This document shows positions 7,369 through 8,229 of a stretch of 8,229 nucleotides of DNA, one piece after another. The first letter of the stretch is position 1. Each line of letters begins with the position of its first letter. Source of the DNA: Deltaproteobacteria bacterium (GTDB lineage: Bacteria > Desulfobacterota > Desulfomonilia > UBA1062); assembly GCA_016934135.1 (NCBI GenBank), contig JAFGTK010000187.1, positions 1-8,229 on the forward strand, written 5' to 3'. The position numbers were made by a program, and so were the translations under genes. The notes under the pieces are model-generated. The model made no database searches and was not told the origin of the DNA. It saw only the letters and a list, made by a program, of their open reading frames with translations.

Positions 7369-7397
7369 ATTATACCCACACCACTCAATATTGTCCA
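7369..7397 (-). promoter_or_regulatory. Sigma-70 promoter of lptF-lptG
   Basis: On the minus strand: -35 TGGACA (7397-7392, five of six consensus), exactly 17 bp, then -10 TATAAT (7374-7369, perfect). Transcription would begin near 7362, about 5 nt before the lptF ATG at 7357, giving an almost leaderless mRNA for the lptF-lptG-FAD dehydrogenase unit. Confidence 0.75.
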
Positions 7398-7430
7398 CAT
7401 TGATTCGGACAGGATTGACACGGTATTGAG
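7384..7430. repeat. Inverted repeat in the divergent promoter region
   Basis: CTCAATA (7384-7390) and TATTGAG (7424-7430) are perfect 7-bp arms whose centres are 40 bp apart, about four helical turns. Inside lies a second, non-concentric pair, TGTCC (7392-7396) and GGACA (7407-7411). The arms flank the -35 elements of both divergent promoter candidates, so they could be operator half-sites; no regulator is identifiable. Confidence 0.4.
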
Positions 7431-7443
7431 AACTTAGTATGTA
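7415..7443 (+). promoter_or_regulatory. Candidate promoter of the OmpA-domain lipoprotein gene
   Basis: A perfect -35 TTGACA (7415-7420) is followed 17 bp later by TATGTA (7438-7443), which matches the -10 consensus at only three of six bases. Transcription would start near 7450, essentially at the ATG at 7451. The -35 is convincing; the -10 is weak, so the promoter may need an activator or may be placed differently. Confidence 0.4.
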
Positions 7444-7450
7444 TTCAGGT

Positions 7451-8229
7451 ATGAGAAAGAAAATTGTTCTGATTTCAGGTTTGTTTTTCATTCTGATGTC
7501 CATGGGATGCGCAAACACCTACAGTTCAAAAGAATTCAATGCTGTTGTAAATGAATTGGACTCCTGTACCAAGCAGTTGAAGATGGCCCAGGATGAAAAT
7601 GCCGCACTAAGGAAGTTAATGGACGATACGAAAAAGGAACTTGATAACTCGTCTTCGGATCTCCTGGCGTATCGCGATGAAAAACAGCAGCTGCTGGACA
7701 AGAACATTCAGTGTCTTGAGGAAAAAAAGGTGCTTCTGCAACAGATCTCGCGGTTCAACGATATTATTCAGGAAAGAAAAGAAGCGCAGTGGCGAATCAA
7801 CAAGGCATACGAATACATCCTTTCATACCTGGAAAGGGAGCGGCTCAATGATCAGGTATACATCATCAGGAGCCAGGACAAGATAAAAATAGTCCTGCCT
7901 CAAAGGGTGCTGTTCCCCAACCCCAAGAGTGCCTGGCTTACGCCAAGAGGCACCTGGCTGATCGAAAAAATCGGCCGGGGGCTCAAGCAGATGGATACGA
8001 TTTACGTCGAGATCGGCGGACATACCGACAATACCGAGTTGTCAGATTCAGTACGCAAAGTATATCCATCCAACTGGCATCTGGCACAGGGCCGCAGTAT
8101 GGCTGTGCTCATGGTGCTGAGTGAAGCAGGGATATCACAGGACAAGATGTGCGCCATATCCTATGGAGACACCAAACCCATTGCAGACACCAAGACCGAA
8201 GACGGAAGGGCCATGAACAGGCGTGTTGA
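7451..8229 (+). CDS. Probable lipoprotein with coiled coil and MotB/OmpA-like peptidoglycan-binding domain (3' truncated by window)
   Basis: An open frame of 259 codons runs off the right edge. Residues 1-20 resemble a lipoprotein signal: MRKK, a hydrophobic stretch, then MSMGC with Cys20 as the lipidated residue. Ser at -3 is unusual but tolerated, and Ala at +2 would favour outer-membrane sorting. Residues about 25-130 are charged and helix-forming (likely coiled coil). About 138-259 form an OmpA C-terminal domain: FPNPKSAWLTPRG, VEIGGHTDN (187-195), SNWHLAQGRSMAV (207-219), YGDTKPIADT and GRAMNRRV (252-259). Asp193 and Arg215 match the residues that bind diaminopimelate in OmpA-type domains. 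The SNW-LxxxR pattern is closer to MotB than to Pal. Only a few residues and the stop should be missing. An in-frame ATG at 7439 (weak GAG Shine-Dalgarno) is an alternative start. It probably links outer membrane and cell wall; its exact role is unknown. Confidence 0.85.
   Translation, partial: MRKKIVLISGLFFILMSMGCANTYSSKEFNAVVNELDSCTKQLKMAQDENAALRKLMDDTKKELDNSSSDLLAYRDEKQQLLDKNIQCLEEKKVLLQQISRFNDIIQERKEAQWRINKAYEYILSYLERERLNDQVYIIRSQDKIKIVLPQRVLFPNPKSAWLTPRGTWLIEKIGRGLKQMDTIYVEIGGHTDNTELSDSVRKVYPSNWHLAQGRSMAVLMVLSEAGISQDKMCAISYGDTKPIADTKTEDGRAMNRRV

Noticed and set aside
7519..7707. A 62-codon minus-strand frame upstream of lptF
   Set aside because: It is antisense to the coiled-coil part of the OmpA-domain lipoprotein; its serine-rich translation reflects the complement of charged codons.

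Overview
The window looks like ordinary chromosome from a Gram-negative bacterium. Two LptF/LptG-family permeases and a lipoprotein-type OmpA domain protein imply an outer membrane and a peptidoglycan layer. A pyruvate,phosphate dikinase, a molybdopterin gene and a COG2509-type flavoprotein would fit an anaerobic or metabolically versatile lineage such as Desulfobacterota, but that placement is inference and no lineage-specific marker is present. I see no tRNA, rRNA, CRISPR array, insertion sequence or phage gene, and base composition looks even throughout.

Layout. At the left edge, moaC (52-531) runs rightward. Everything from 510 to 7357 runs leftward: lptF (7357-6302), lptG (6302-5220), a COG2509-family FAD-dependent dehydrogenase (5227-3890), a 120-bp gap carrying a candidate promoter, then ppdK (3769-1106) and tmk (1109-510). 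The 3' ends of moaC and tmk overlap convergently by 22 bp. At the right edge a divergently transcribed gene (7451 to beyond 8229) encodes a probable lipoprotein with a coiled coil and a MotB/OmpA-like peptidoglycan-binding domain; it runs off the window.

How it works together. lptF-lptG-FAD dehydrogenase is a tightly packed unit. Each downstream gene begins at or inside the stop of the previous one, preceded by a perfect AAGGAGG placed inside the upstream coding sequence. ppdK-tmk form a second coupled pair with an ATGA overlap. lptF has a near-consensus sigma-70 promoter whose -10 lies only 11 bp from its ATG and no Shine-Dalgarno, so its mRNA should be leaderless or nearly so. The lptF/OmpA-lipoprotein divergent region (7358-7450) holds back-to-back promoter candidates and an inverted repeat, which makes joint control of two envelope functions possible.

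The most notable points are the start of lptG, which by reading frame, family N-terminus and Shine-Dalgarno spacing appears to be a rare ATT codon rather than the internal ATG 45 bp downstream, and the coupling of an uncharacterised flavoprotein to the LPS exporter genes. I found no convincing evidence of a wholly new system.
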